From Scatophagus argus (taxonomy: Eukaryota; Chordata; Actinopteri; Scatophagidae): a stretch of DNA of 64,000 nucleotides. The DNA is taken from NCBI RefSeq assembly GCF_020382885.2, contig NC_058502.1:6271501-6335500 (forward strand), written 5' to 3'. The position numbers were made by a program, and so were the translations under genes. Below are positions 23,616 to 35,800 of the stretch, one piece after another. The notes beneath the pieces are model-generated. The model made no database searches and was not told where the DNA came from. It saw only the letters and a list, made by a program, of their open reading frames with translations. Each line of letters begins with the position of its first letter. Within the stretch, counting starts at the first letter, position 1.

Positions 23616-26600
23616 TCACCAGTCTTGACTGGACTTCTGTTTGATGAATTTTAGGGACAAGAAATAGAGCACCATGAAGCCCAAGCAGACTCCCAGCAGG
23701 ACCAGGTAACACGAGTACAGAGGGTACTGGTTCATGTTCATGGCCTCCACCACCTGCAGGACAAACAGGGCATTACAGCATGAGAAACACGCTGGTTTGT
23801 CCATGGATGGGTTTTACATAAGAGTTTACATAAGATAAAAAATATTGAACAGAAATTCTAATGTGTAAAGGAAACTTGAAACTTGTGAGTTTGCATCTGG
23901 GTTTCTTTCTGACTCACATGTATGCCGTCAACGTTGAAGGTGATGTTCATGATGGTCATGGGGTACTTGTTTCCTCTGAACTGCACCTGCAGCATGCCCT
24001 CGAAACCCCAACGCATGAAGGAGGCGTGGGAGATCCATGAGGCCACTGGGGAGTCAAAAAAACACACGGGCATAAACATGACATACCGAACAGTATCTCT
24101 GTTGACAAGCTCCTCATCTCCACAGTTCCCAACTCCCAACAATAAATCCATCTCCTCACCGAGCCACATGTTCTCCAGGCTGATGACAAACCCTCCAGTC
24201 AAGTAGAAGACAGTGAACAAGGCGTTGCCCATGAAGGCTGAGGTCTGCAGGGTGGGCAGCGAGGCAGCAACACACAGAGCCATGGCTCGGCTGCAGTACA
24301 CCATCAGCCACACCAGCAGGAAGTTGAGCAGGAAACGCTCTGGAGCCTCGTTAAGCCCGGCCAGCCAGTAGATGGGTAGGCCATAGACCAAGGTGAACAC
24401 ACAGTGCTCTGGTAACTCCCCCAGGACCTGAATGTGAAGAGAGAATACTTGAAAATACACACACACATTCCAGCACTACTTTACACCACTGTACAACTCT
24501 GGGTTGGTGCAGCCATACATGATGGCAGCATGGAGCGAGACTGACCCCTGCTGGGCATGCAGGAAGCTCACCTTAGCAAAGAAGTAAGAGGAGACTGAGT
24601 ACATGCCGTCCTCCAGCTCGTGGAAAAGCATGGCTCTCTCTGAATGACCTGCAGAGAAGATCAAGTTAGTCTATGATGTACGCCATCATAAGCTCTGGTA
24701 TCAGACTGCTTTAAAGATTATGGCTGCTGACACACAACCCAGTAACAAGTACCACAAGTTAAAGAGGCTCTACAACTACATACATGTGGTATTTGTACTG
24801 TGACAGTGTGTATTGTGTGAATCAAAGTTCCAAAGAGTTTTTCATAGAATTTTCTGTATCAGTGTTTCACTGTGAGTCATAAATGAACCTGGATATCATT
24901 TTTATTACTCTTAATGTCACTGGACCTTAACCTGATTTGAACTGACTTGAAAAACCTTTAATAGCAGGTGAAATGGGGTTAAAAATCTTTAACTTGATGT
25001 AAATGAAAAGGGATCAGTAACCAAACTCCATAAACAATTCTGATGATTTTAGAAATTTAGGACTTTTGCCTGCTTCAACGTATGACGTGATACTCTGTAT
25101 TGAGTGAAGAACTGATTGTTGCGATATCCTCTTTTAGACACCAGTTTCAGAGATTTCATTAGATGCCTGTAAAATATTGCATACCGATACTACGGTGGCC
25201 GACAAGTACAAACGCGCTGCATATACAGACGGGCGCTGCAAATACAGAAACGCGCTGCATATAAGAAAACAGATGCAAAAGGAAAACGCTGCAAATACAG
25301 AAACGTGCTACAATAAGAAATAAATGCAAAGCGAAAACGCCGCATATGCAGTCATACAACGGAAGTGCTCCAGACCTCTAGGGGCAGTGGTGAGCTTCCA
25401 CCCGAGAGACGGACAACGGACGTATCAACGTGTGGAGCAGGTGAGTGAAAGAGAAGAAGGAAGTCATGGGTGGGAGGAAAATTGGAGTTGGGAGAAGCTA
25501 CCTGAAAAGTACGTATTCTGTTTTTCTTGTTATTTCTTTCTTTTTTCAGTTGTATGACCGGATATGCGGCGTTTTCTTTTTGCATTTGTTTTTCTTATTT
25601 GCAGGACGTTTCCGTATATGCAGCGCGTTTCTGTATTTGCATCTGTTTACTTATTTGCAGCACCTGTTGTACCGATACACAACCCTAATGAGGTGTTTTG
25701 CATACGCGACACATTATGGAGCTGTTGTTGGACAGTTTTATGCTAAGGCTGAAAACTGAAGACTCGACTACAGTTGAAGCCCCTGACTTTTATCCTCCTA
25801 AACAGCTCTGAGCGCTCACATTTAGCTATGACGTCCAGCACCACAGCGAATGGCGTGAGGGCACCGATCATGTAGAGGAGGGCCACGGTGTCCTGAATGG
25901 ACAGACGCTCTTCTCCCGCCCCGTAGTAGAGACAACCGACCAGCAGTGACATGAGGAGGGCCTCGAAGCCGTGGACCAACAAGGTGACCAGGTCTCTGTA
26001 GTCATTATACATGTGACGCCTGAGCGGGGAGGAAAACAGGTGAGGTCAGTGTTCATGTGTGTCCCTTCTGAGTGCTGTAATACATTGAGTCCTGTTACTG
26101 TGTATTGTATGAAAAAATATTTTAACAATATCTGCTGTTATATTATTAATAGCCTTTAATGACTACTTCATCTGATAGGGCTGCAGGGGTGCAACAGACA
26201 ATGGAATTGGAAGTAATACATCTATGTGTGATACTCTTACCTGATAAGTATTGCAAATTGTTGTACTTTGCCAGGCAGTCTGTCCCTTTGCTGGGAAATA
26301 TTGATTACTTCCTCACCTTTAACTGCTCTCAGCTGCTGATGGCTGCAGGGAGTAAAAAATAAATTCAGTGATTAATCTGCGACACTCTTAAGTTCACATT
26401 TAAACGACCTGAGTTTTGTGTCCACAGCTAAAATTTAACCACAAAGGGTTTTGCCTTTCAAATAGATCACTGAAAGTGTGAAACTGTGTAAAAAGTTGAA
26501 TATCCATGTGTCAGGTGGAGGAGGAAGCCCTCTAAACCCATCCAAAAATGCCCAGTAGTTGCTCAGTTATGTTACTGTTAAACTGAGGAGTGGGCGCATA

Positions 26601-29600
26601 ATGAGCAGAGAAACAGGTAAGAAATTCTGGGACAACAAGACAAATATGTGAATAAATAAAAGAAGAGCAGACAGCAAACTTAAAGGCACACACACACCTT
26701 TCAGTTTGTGCTGCTGCTGTGTCGGTCTCAGCTGGTTTCCACATGTGATCCTCTGTGTCTCGGACCTTCTCCATGAACTGCTCAGCCAGAATCGATGCCC
26801 GCTGCAAACACTCTGCCTCACGGTCCCGACTGCGCCGGTCTATACTGATCAGATCAACTGGACACACACCAACAAAATGTGGCTTTAAAAAAGTAAGTAG
26901 CTGGAAAGGATGCCTGAAAAAGCTGCAACGGCGACAACATTTTGACCATTTTAAAGCCTTAACAACTTTCAGACAATGTTAGGATCTGGAGGAAGCACCA
27001 CCTAATGCTATTCTGACAGCTGTCTTAAACACACACTCACCATAGAAGTCAGAGGGGTTGCAGTATCGAGGGCAGGGGTATCCCAAGGCAGTGAAGTAAG
27101 GCACCATGTCACGAGCAGCGCCACAGTAAATGGCTGAACCCGACGACATCAGGACGACGAGGTCGAAGAGCTGGAAGATATCTGACCTGGGCTGGTGGAC
27201 CGACAGCAGGACCAGGCGGTTTCCGCGGGCCAGGCGGGACAGCGTGATCACCAGGTTGTGGGCTGTGAAGCTGTCCAAACCTGACGTGGGCTCATCCAGG
27301 ATCAAAATACCTGAAAAATAAAAGCATCTGCTCAGAAATCTACAAAAACAGACAACCGTGTAGCTTTTAATAAAGAAAGACAAGACTGCGATTGCAGCTG
27401 CTGTTACTTTCTTCTCCTGTGGGAATATGACATGCAAAACCGAGCTGACGATAACACAGTTTCTGTTTAAAGTTACAAGCCATATGATATTTTTTTACAT
27501 AAAACATTTTTCCATCTCCATCTTCAATTCCAGGAGAACATTTCCATGTATACTCCTTGAACTCAAGGCTGATTTCAGGATTTCATAAAACTCATTTTCT
27601 TCTGTTTGATCATGAGGTTTTATATCCGAGAAGCCAGACAGACAGAAAAATTTTACTATGAATGTTGAGAGGAGTTTGTCTCTTGTTGCTCTCACCAGGG
27701 TTCCAGAGAAGTTGGACAGCTATACTGACTCTCCTCCTCTCTCCTCCAGAGACCCCCCTCACATAATCGTTTCCCACCCGGGTGTGAGCACACTGTCGCA
27801 GCCGCAGCTCAGCGATGACATCATCCACCTGTGACGGGTAACAGCAGAGACATTCATGCCACTTAAAGCATCAGTCTTGAACAACACACACAAATTCACG
27901 CTGCTGTTACATCTTGGCCCAAATGAGGATTATATGCAGAATATGTTTTGTAGACTCAGTGTGGACTTCTTCATGCTGCGTGCATTCTGCACCTGTTTTG
28001 ATTTGGTTTGATCCCTGATTTGTTTGCTGAGCTTAATCTTACCCTCTGGTCCCTCTGAGCCTGTGTGAAGTGTGTGGGGAGCCTCAGTTTGGCGACAAAG
28101 GCGAGAGTTTCACGGACGGTGAGGTGAGGAAGAAGACGGTCGTCTTGGCGGACATGAGCGATGTTCTTCTTCACCAGCTGGGGCGTGTTAGGCTTCCCGT
28201 TAATCCGAACCTGACCCGACGACATCGTACCGCCCTCATCACGGCAAGTTATTATGTCCAGCAAAGATGTTTTACCACAACCTGGGAGGAGAGGACAAAA
28301 TGTTCACTACCAACAGAACGGATGCACAAAATAGGCTGTTGCACTCGCACTATTTTCTACAAATTGACTTTGATTTTTCTCAGATTCTTCCTTTCTGTCT
28401 AGTTCATTCACCCAAAGTCTAAAGACGTAGAGACAGTTTTTATTGTTTCTCTGTCCTCTATCTGTTTCTTGTCTCCCACTGCAGTTTGAAACTGATTATT
28501 TGATGGTCCGTGTGAGCAAGGCTGCTGACACAAGGTCCTTGGCCAAGCCTGACAGCGGAAAGACAAATCATCCAAGAAGACCACTAATACAATAAGGTTA
28601 GAAATGGCAAATACTTAAAATCTGTGTGTCTGTCTCACCTGAGCTTCCAATGACGGCCAGCATCTGTCCACTGCGGACTCGGAGGCTGAGCTTGTTGATG
28701 GCTGTCTGCTTGTTTCCTTTTATCTCCCACGGCAGTTTGAACTCCGACAACCTCTCATACCAGGGGATCTGAGCCGCTGTGTCAACCTGGGAAAACACGC
28801 ACACGCAAGCACATTCAGCATGCATGTGCACAATGCAGACTTGCACACGCACGAAGGAGGGTCAAGGAGTTAAAAGCTGCATGTGAGAGCAGAGCGGGTA
28901 TCTGTCAGTTACCTCATAGTGCAGGTTGTTGACCTCCAGCTCATTGCACCCTCCGCTGTAGGTAAAGTAGAGACTGCTGTCTTCTTCAGTCGAGAACAAC
29001 TCCGTGTCTTGATGCTGTTCAAGGGGAGAAGACGGGTCAGTGAGTTTCACAGGGGCATGGATGTGGAATCACTATTTTAAAGGTTCTGTCCAGAATTACA
29101 GGTTTCAAAATGTGTGAGGGTGAATCTGTGGAGGAGCAATTCTACCTTCATGTATCAGATACTCCATAGAAAGCCACAGATTTTAGTTTAGATGGCAATA
29201 ATCCATTAGCAACAACACAAATGTAGGATTGTAAACTTGCAGTGATGCGCTAGTTTCACAGGACTTTAAAAAAAAGAGCTCAAATCTAAAATTGCAATCT
29301 TGTATCCATTCACATGTGATGAATTTGCCGGCACCTGCACATCTTACATTCGGACTTTATCAACAAGCTTGTTGGTCAATTGCATTTGTATGTGTAAATA
29401 GTTGCCTGGGATCTTTTGTGTGTCCAGAGTCCATTTGAAAATGACCCTAACCATGATGCCATTATATAAGCCTTAAATGTCTCCAATAGAATAAAAGTAG
29501 AAATTTTCAATTCAAAAGGAAGTTCAAGTTCAAACCAGCGCTAATGAACAAACTGTACACTGCACTGTCTGTTACCCTCTTTATGCCGTTATGTCATGTC

Positions 29601-30480
29601 CATTTTCAGGCCGTCCTGTAAACTTTTCTTTAGAAAAAATGTACTGTATGTAGTTCAGACATACAAAGTTTTTTCCATTTTTCATGCAGCTGTTTTAGAC
29701 AGTATAGCCTGTAGAAACTGTATGCCTATTAAACCAAATGCCTGATAAAACTGTGGTAATTATAGTACTGATCTTTATCGATAGAAAATTACAGTTTACT
29801 AGCGCTCGGTTTGCTTTAATTACAAAGGATTACCAATTGTCTTTGTAGAGACAAATAGATGACAAACAATTATTAGAGAAAATGGGAACACAAACAAGAA
29901 CACAGCGACCTAAAGCTGATTATTCAATCTGCACATTAGAAAACCAAACAACAGGAAAAAACTGAAGTTAATCCTGATATTCATCAGTTGTCAGAGGAAT
30001 GAATTACTCTTTTCTTGAGTAAAGACAAATAAAATGAATTACTGTAATGCACATTTTATGATTCTTCACGATAAAATACTGCATTTTTTACACATACTAT
30101 AAATTATAAATTACTTTCCTCTTTGACATTTTGACTTGAGATTCGGAAGCAGCTGTTTTATTTTTCCTGAAGGTGATGTCAAAGAAAACTTTTTTCCTTC
30201 AAGCTGGGCTCCGTAGTCAAGTGAAGTAATAAATTATTTTTTACCGCAACAAATGAACTTCCAGCAATGCTAATAAGAAAATATTGTTAATCAGTGGACT
30301 ATTTTGATCAACATGCCCACAATGAAATCAGACTGATTTTTTAGAGGAAGAACTTAAGACAAATGCAGCTAAAAATGATGACATGACGACATGCTTTTGT
30401 CCTGATGCTTATGTGATACCATGTAATAGACTAACCTGCGAGGAGCTGTCTGAAAGATGGAGGCCAGCGTCTGTGTCCAT
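23616..30480 (-). CDS. abcg8: ABCG8, sterolin-2, half of the ABCG5/ABCG8 sterol exporter
   Basis: ABCG8 pairs with ABCG5 to export plant sterols and cholesterol into bile and gut lumen. Twelve exons join in phase: 30480-30436, 29014-28913, 28786-28639, 28281-28043, 27828-27696, 27310-27041, 26857-26698, 26019-25820, 24648-24572, 24427-24160, 24045-23918 and 23753-23616, giving 635 aa (human 673). In order: Walker A GSSGCGKTS, spanning the junction of exons 3 and 4; signature VSGGERRR in exon 5; Walker [14 protein letters not shown] and switch region HQPRSD in exon 6; then six membrane segments from residue ~370. The C terminus [11 protein letters not shown] nearly matches the mammalian end. 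The Walker A lysine is present, whereas mammals have arginine. The linker between [10 protein letters not shown] and [11 protein letters not shown] is some 35 residues shorter than in human, so one small exon may be missed. It is head to head with abcg5. Confidence 0.95.
25191..25669. mobile_element. Foldback/MITE-like DNA transposon with 9-bp target duplication
   Basis: A ~480-bp insertion lies in the abcg8 intron between exons 8 and 9. It is bracketed by the 9-bp direct repeat TACCGATAC (25182-25190 and 25670-25678). Its two arms (about 25191-25360 and 25549-25669) are imperfect inverted repeats. The inner 28 bp (25333-25360 against 25549-25576) match at 26 positions. Each arm is itself built from repeated units such as gctgcaaatacagaaacg and cgctgcatata. 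The ~190-bp core shows no transposase, so the element is non-autonomous. A 9-bp duplication with long inverted repeats suggests a Mutator-like origin; that is inference. Confidence 0.7.
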
Positions 30481-31045
30481 GATGATGTAAGTTGCCGGTT
30501 GATGTTTGGAGGTTCAGGAGGTCAATGCCCCAACTTTTCTTCTCCTGTTTGGTTCCTCTCTTTTTTCCCTTTCCCACGTTCTCCGTTTCTTCTCTCTCTT
30601 AGTTTGACTCCAGACCAGCTGAAGATCTCCTCTCGTCTCAGCTCACAAGCCTTCTCTTTGTCCAAGCATCCAAGTTCATGTCATGTCAGTCCTTCATCTG
30701 CTCTGTCTTGCCAGTCATAGCTTTTCTTGTCACAGTGCACAATTCGAGGGCTGAAGCGAGACTGACGGCCAGTCGGTATACTCAGCATGTTTGTTTTTTT
30801 TTGTCTTCTTTATATAACTCCAGATCAAAGTTCTCTGAGATAACGCAACCTTCACTGTGTGTTTATGGGTCCTGAGAGACACCACCGCTCTCGCACTGCT
30901 GTTCTGTAAAGGGAATGGGTGTAGAGAAACAAAGTCTGACCCTGCAGGACAACTCGACTTTAGAGCTTCACATGCTGTTCATGAGACGTGTGGATATGAA
31001 GACACTGATCTGAGACACGCTTGGACTAGCACACAGGCCGGAGAC
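30481..31045. promoter_or_regulatory. Shared abcg8/abcg5 bidirectional promoter region
   Basis: Only 565 bp separate the two start codons, so 5' UTRs and promoters of both genes are packed here, as in mammals. Visible candidates are a TATATAA box at 30811-30817 on the abcg5 side, an HNF4-like half site (atcaaagttc, about 30824-30833), a GATA word at 30840-30843 (gagataacg), and a second CAAAGTC word near 30931. Mammalian ABCG5/ABCG8 are controlled by HNF4A, LRH-1 and GATA factors. That these particular words are used is inference. Confidence 0.5.
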
Positions 31046-32824
31046 ATGAACAAATTTTCTTCAGTGCAGGCAGAAGAGCCACAGAACAGGACCAAAGTTA
31101 GAGAGTCCTTCAAGTTCGTGTCGGAGGTGAAGAGGGATGTGTGGAGGGACGGTGGAGAGGGGCGATCAGAGCCCTCCTGCTGTCTCGGTGTCAGCAAGAT
31201 CTCCTACACTGTCAGGTAAATGCTGCAGACACAGACAGAGTGTATGGGAGGATGACAGATAGGTGCAAAAACTGTGAGAATCAGCATGATGACTTCGTAC
31301 AGATATAACTATATTACTGTGTAAACACGAAGACAGGGTTGGGTTGAATTATCCATAATTTTATGTGATCTAATTCCACTTAAACTTGAAACTTTTTGTG
31401 TTGGAAAATAGAAAAAACAGTGAGTGATGAATGTCGATACTTAAATATTTTCAAATCAAATGATGATCATTATCAGTGTGGATTTTTTTTCTTTTCAGTT
31501 ATTGATATTATAAATGTCCCTGTGTGTGTGTTCCAGTGAGCGTGTGGGTCCATGGTGGGACTTGCCCTCCTACAGGAAGCGGTGGACTCGACAGATCCTC
31601 AATGATGTCTCCTTCCACGTAGACAGCGGGCAGATCATGGGCATACTGGGCAATTCAGGTTCGGACTTAGCTCAGTCCATAAAGCATTTAAATAATTCTA
31701 ATATTAGGAACATATAGAAAGTTCAGTTTTATTGGAACTCAGAATAAAGACAATGTGACAGAACCTTTGATTCAGGTTGAAGGTTCATTTAACTAAGTGA
31801 AAATGCTCATATGTTGTTCAGGGGCCAGTATAACCACTGGGGGAAACTATAATTAACTATTATTAGTAATAATAATAATAATAAAAAGTAAAAAAAACAA
31901 TAACTAATAATGAGGCAACAAACTTTATTCATGAGAATAAAACAGATCTACAAAAGAAAGGATTCATCTGGATTCATATGTGCTGTTGACAAAGCTAAAA
32001 TCTAGACTCTAAAATCTTCTTAAATATGTTTTGTTGTTGTTATTTTTTATTGTGTGTGTGCACTTTGCATTGTAAAGGCTCAGGAAAAACCACATTGCTG
32101 GATGCCATCTCAGGGAGGATTGGAAACAGTGGAACACTGTTGGGTGAGGTCTTCATTAACGGCAGGAAAATGAAGAGAGAAGAGTATCAGGACTGCTTCT
32201 CCTACGTACTGCAGGTAACACAGGAACAGCCAAACAGCACAAACACAGACAACCACTTACTTGTGATTTAAATACACTGTCTATATGTTTCAGACTGGGC
32301 CTTTAGCTCACAAAATTCTAAAACTTAAACATACAATAAAAATTCTGTACATTTTGTAAGGATGTGACTTGGCCCGAGGAGATGTGACTTGCCTCTTTCA
32401 AACTGCAAAACCATAAATACCACACGGCAAACTCAATGAACACACACCATTTTGTAAAAACTCCTGAAAAGGTTGCCCTGGCCTTTGGATGAAATTAACT
32501 AAAGACCCCTGCTAGCCTCCTCATACACTTAATCTCTCAATGAGAGGTGCTCAAGTGTATCCAAAGCCTGAATTAAAAACACTGGCTTAAAAGTGGCCTT
32601 GCTTCCTTTCAAATCATCTCTCTCTTCTCGCTGATAGCAGCCCCCTCTGCTCTCGAAGCCTCGTCATTAACTTCCCCTGCTAAGCTGTAGATGAGGAGGT
32701 GATATGAGCTCCCGATATTAAAGTCATTCAGATGAGAGACTAGGGAGAAGTGGGATTGGGATTTGCTATATTTGCTACGTGTTAATTGAAGCAGGCAGCA
32801 GGTTCAGCAGGTCCAAGCAATGAA

Positions 32825-32877
<53 letters not shown>

Positions 32878-35800
32878 ATGTTATGTTACAGCTAGTTTGC
32901 AAGAAAACATTATACATGAATATGCAAATATACAGCACACTGCTGTGTGTTTCCTGTATGGATGTATGTGTGTAGTATGGATGTTTACACCTAATTTCAT
33001 ACCAGTTATACCATTAAAGTTCAAGATATTCTACAGTTTGACAAGAGAAAGATTGATCATAAATGTGTGTTGCTGTCACCTCAGTTGTACGGCTGTAAGT
33101 AAATAAAATGAGGAAGATTCTACTACAAGGTCTACAAAATCAGTTTTACCATATCTCAACTATGAAAAGATCTATGAAATATTTATCGGTGTCATTAGAA
33201 CTTACTTGTTTCTTCTTCTTGTCTCTTTCCTTTCCAGAGTGACAACTTGTTGAGTTATCTGACAGTGGAGGAGACGCTGACCTACACAGCTCAGCTGGCC
33301 CTGCGGAGACACTCGGCTGAAGCTATCAAGAAGAAGGTAAATTTTACGAGCCTCCTCTGCTCCGGCCACGCGAACGCGGCATTTATCTTCGCTGGAGAAA
33401 ATACAAACAGGAAACAACTGGAGAGCCAGAGGCAATTCTTCACATTACAAGCTTTAAGTGCTAATAAGATGTTGATTACATTTTTTTCCTTTAATAAGAC
33501 ACCATCTCCAGAATAATGTGATATCCTGCTGTGTATTTGGCTATCTAAGTCACAGTTAGTTCAAAGAAAGTTACATCCAGTGTCAGAATAAATGAATATA
33601 TGTAAAATAAGGATGAAACGAGTTGGATATTTATAGCTTATAGATATTGGATATTTATAACTTATCCTATTTACTTTGTTTCTTTATTTCTTCTCCTAAT
33701 AAAGTGCACTTACTAGAACTAGTTAGGACACTGTCTTCAGTAGGCCCTTGTCACCTGACCCGTGACCTCTGGCTCCTGTGCAGGTTTCGGCGGCGATGGC
33801 CGAGCTGAGTCTGACTCACGTGGCCCACACTGTTATTGGAGGTCGTGTTTTCCCGGGGATCTCTGGGGGCGAGAGGAGGAGGGTCTCCATAGCCAGCCAG
33901 CTCCTTCAAGATCCAAGTGAGTGTCCCTCCACAATTATGGGAGTTTTATTTGTGTATCACGACAGACGTCACACTTCAACAAGGTGCAACTGCTGTAAAT
34001 TTAAATGCTGACAATAAGGTGAATTGAGGTAAAAGCAGTTAACTCTGAAATTCTGAAGGCTTTACAGAACTGAAACGAGGAGTTGTGGAGTAGATAAACC
34101 ACAACATTAGAGGAGATTTTTTAAGCTCTGAGACACATGGGACAAAGATTGTACAAAATGGGCTGTGGCACAACATCAGAAGTATGTTTTGCACACTTTT
34201 GTTTAGCGAATCACTGCATATAAAACATTAAATTTAATACATACTGTATACTGTTGGAAGCAACAGGACTGGAGGCAGGACTGTGCCATCCTGAGAGGAG
34301 AATAAAGTTCTCCATAAGACCTGTCTCTCCCCAAATAAGTCCACTCTGAAAAACAAAGGCATTCATGTAAGAGAGGAAGGGATGTGAGGGAAGAACAGAG
34401 AAAGGGACAGAGTGATGGAGAGGAAGAGTAATGAAAGTCTGGGTTATCACACCGCGAAGGGAATGAGCAGAGACCCTCCTCTGTGTGTGTGTGCCTGTGC
34501 TCATCTCAGGTGTAGTTTATCAGGTCCACAGTCCTCCAGGGAAGGTGGAGGGTCTCAGTCCTCATTCAGGATTAGAATGGCCACGGACACACTCACACAC
34601 ACACACACACACATACATACAGTCACGCACAAAGTAATGAGGAGTTCCCATTCACTGCCTCTCCAATCAACCAGGAAATGAATTAATCTTGCAATTAAAG
34701 CATCTGCTAATTCCACTCTGCTTTCATAAAGCAAAGAGGCAATCTTTTAATTGTCCTAATTAGAGTAATTAACTTAAAAAAAAGAGACTTAACTTATCTT
34801 CACAAGTTAAGTTAGCCCCCGTGAGGGTCCTGCATGTGTCACTTAATAAAAAGTACATTTAAAAGTTTCCAACTTAAAAGAAGAAAAAGTTCTCATCCTG
34901 CCTTTCTGGTTCTCAGTTGTTCATTGTGTTACAAGCCTGCATGAGGGTGGTGATGTCATTGCAGAGGTGATCCTATTGGACGAGCCGACCACCGGTCTGG
35001 ACAGCATGACCGCCAATCAGATCGTGGTGCTGTTGTCAGAGCTGGCCAGGAGGAACCGTATCGTCATAGTAACCATCCACCAACCACGCTCCGAGCTCTT
35101 CAGGGTGAGTGACGAGATAAAATGAGGAAAGAAGAAAGACTGAAACTTCCTTTAAAAGATCAACTGACAATTTTTCAAGTTTATCTTAAAAAAATACACA
35201 CATGCCCACACGTACATGGTAACAGTTTGTGGTTGCTGTAATTGCCCATTCTGTCCATACGGGCTCTGAGGAGATCACTTTTTAATGCATTTTTAATTGA
35301 AGTGATGGGGGACAGAATCCCAAGTCCTCCTCCTGACAAAAAGTTCAGCTGAAATTGAAGTCTAGATTAGTCAAATCAATCGGGTATCTTCCCAAGTTAC
35401 AATGTTCTAAGTACGCGATTTCCATTGTTTTATTTTGTACCAAAAATAGTACCAACAGTTTGTGTGTTCACATTCAGTTGACATTTATTGATGAGATTAA
35501 ACTGTTTGATGGTGCGTGTCCCAGGTGTTCAGCAGAATAGCCATAATGAGTCGTGGAGAGCTGGTGTTTTGTGGGCAGCCAGAAGAGATGGTGGAGTTCT
35601 TCAGCCAATGTGGATATGAGTGTCCAGAGTACTGCAACCCCTTTGACATTTATGGTACTGTATGTTTACATTATAGCCATGCAGCTAGTGTGTCAGCTAG
35701 ACGTGTGTGTCGCATGAACATTAAATTACTCTCCTGCGATGTCGAACAGTTGACTTCACCTCTGTGGACACACGCAACAGTGAGAGGGAGGCAGCCACCT

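Noticed and set aside
26317-26342. 26-nt candidate exon in the abcg8 intron between exons 7 and 8
   Set aside because: It has a good acceptor and donor, but 26 nt would shift the frame out of the conserved [11 protein letters not shown] block.
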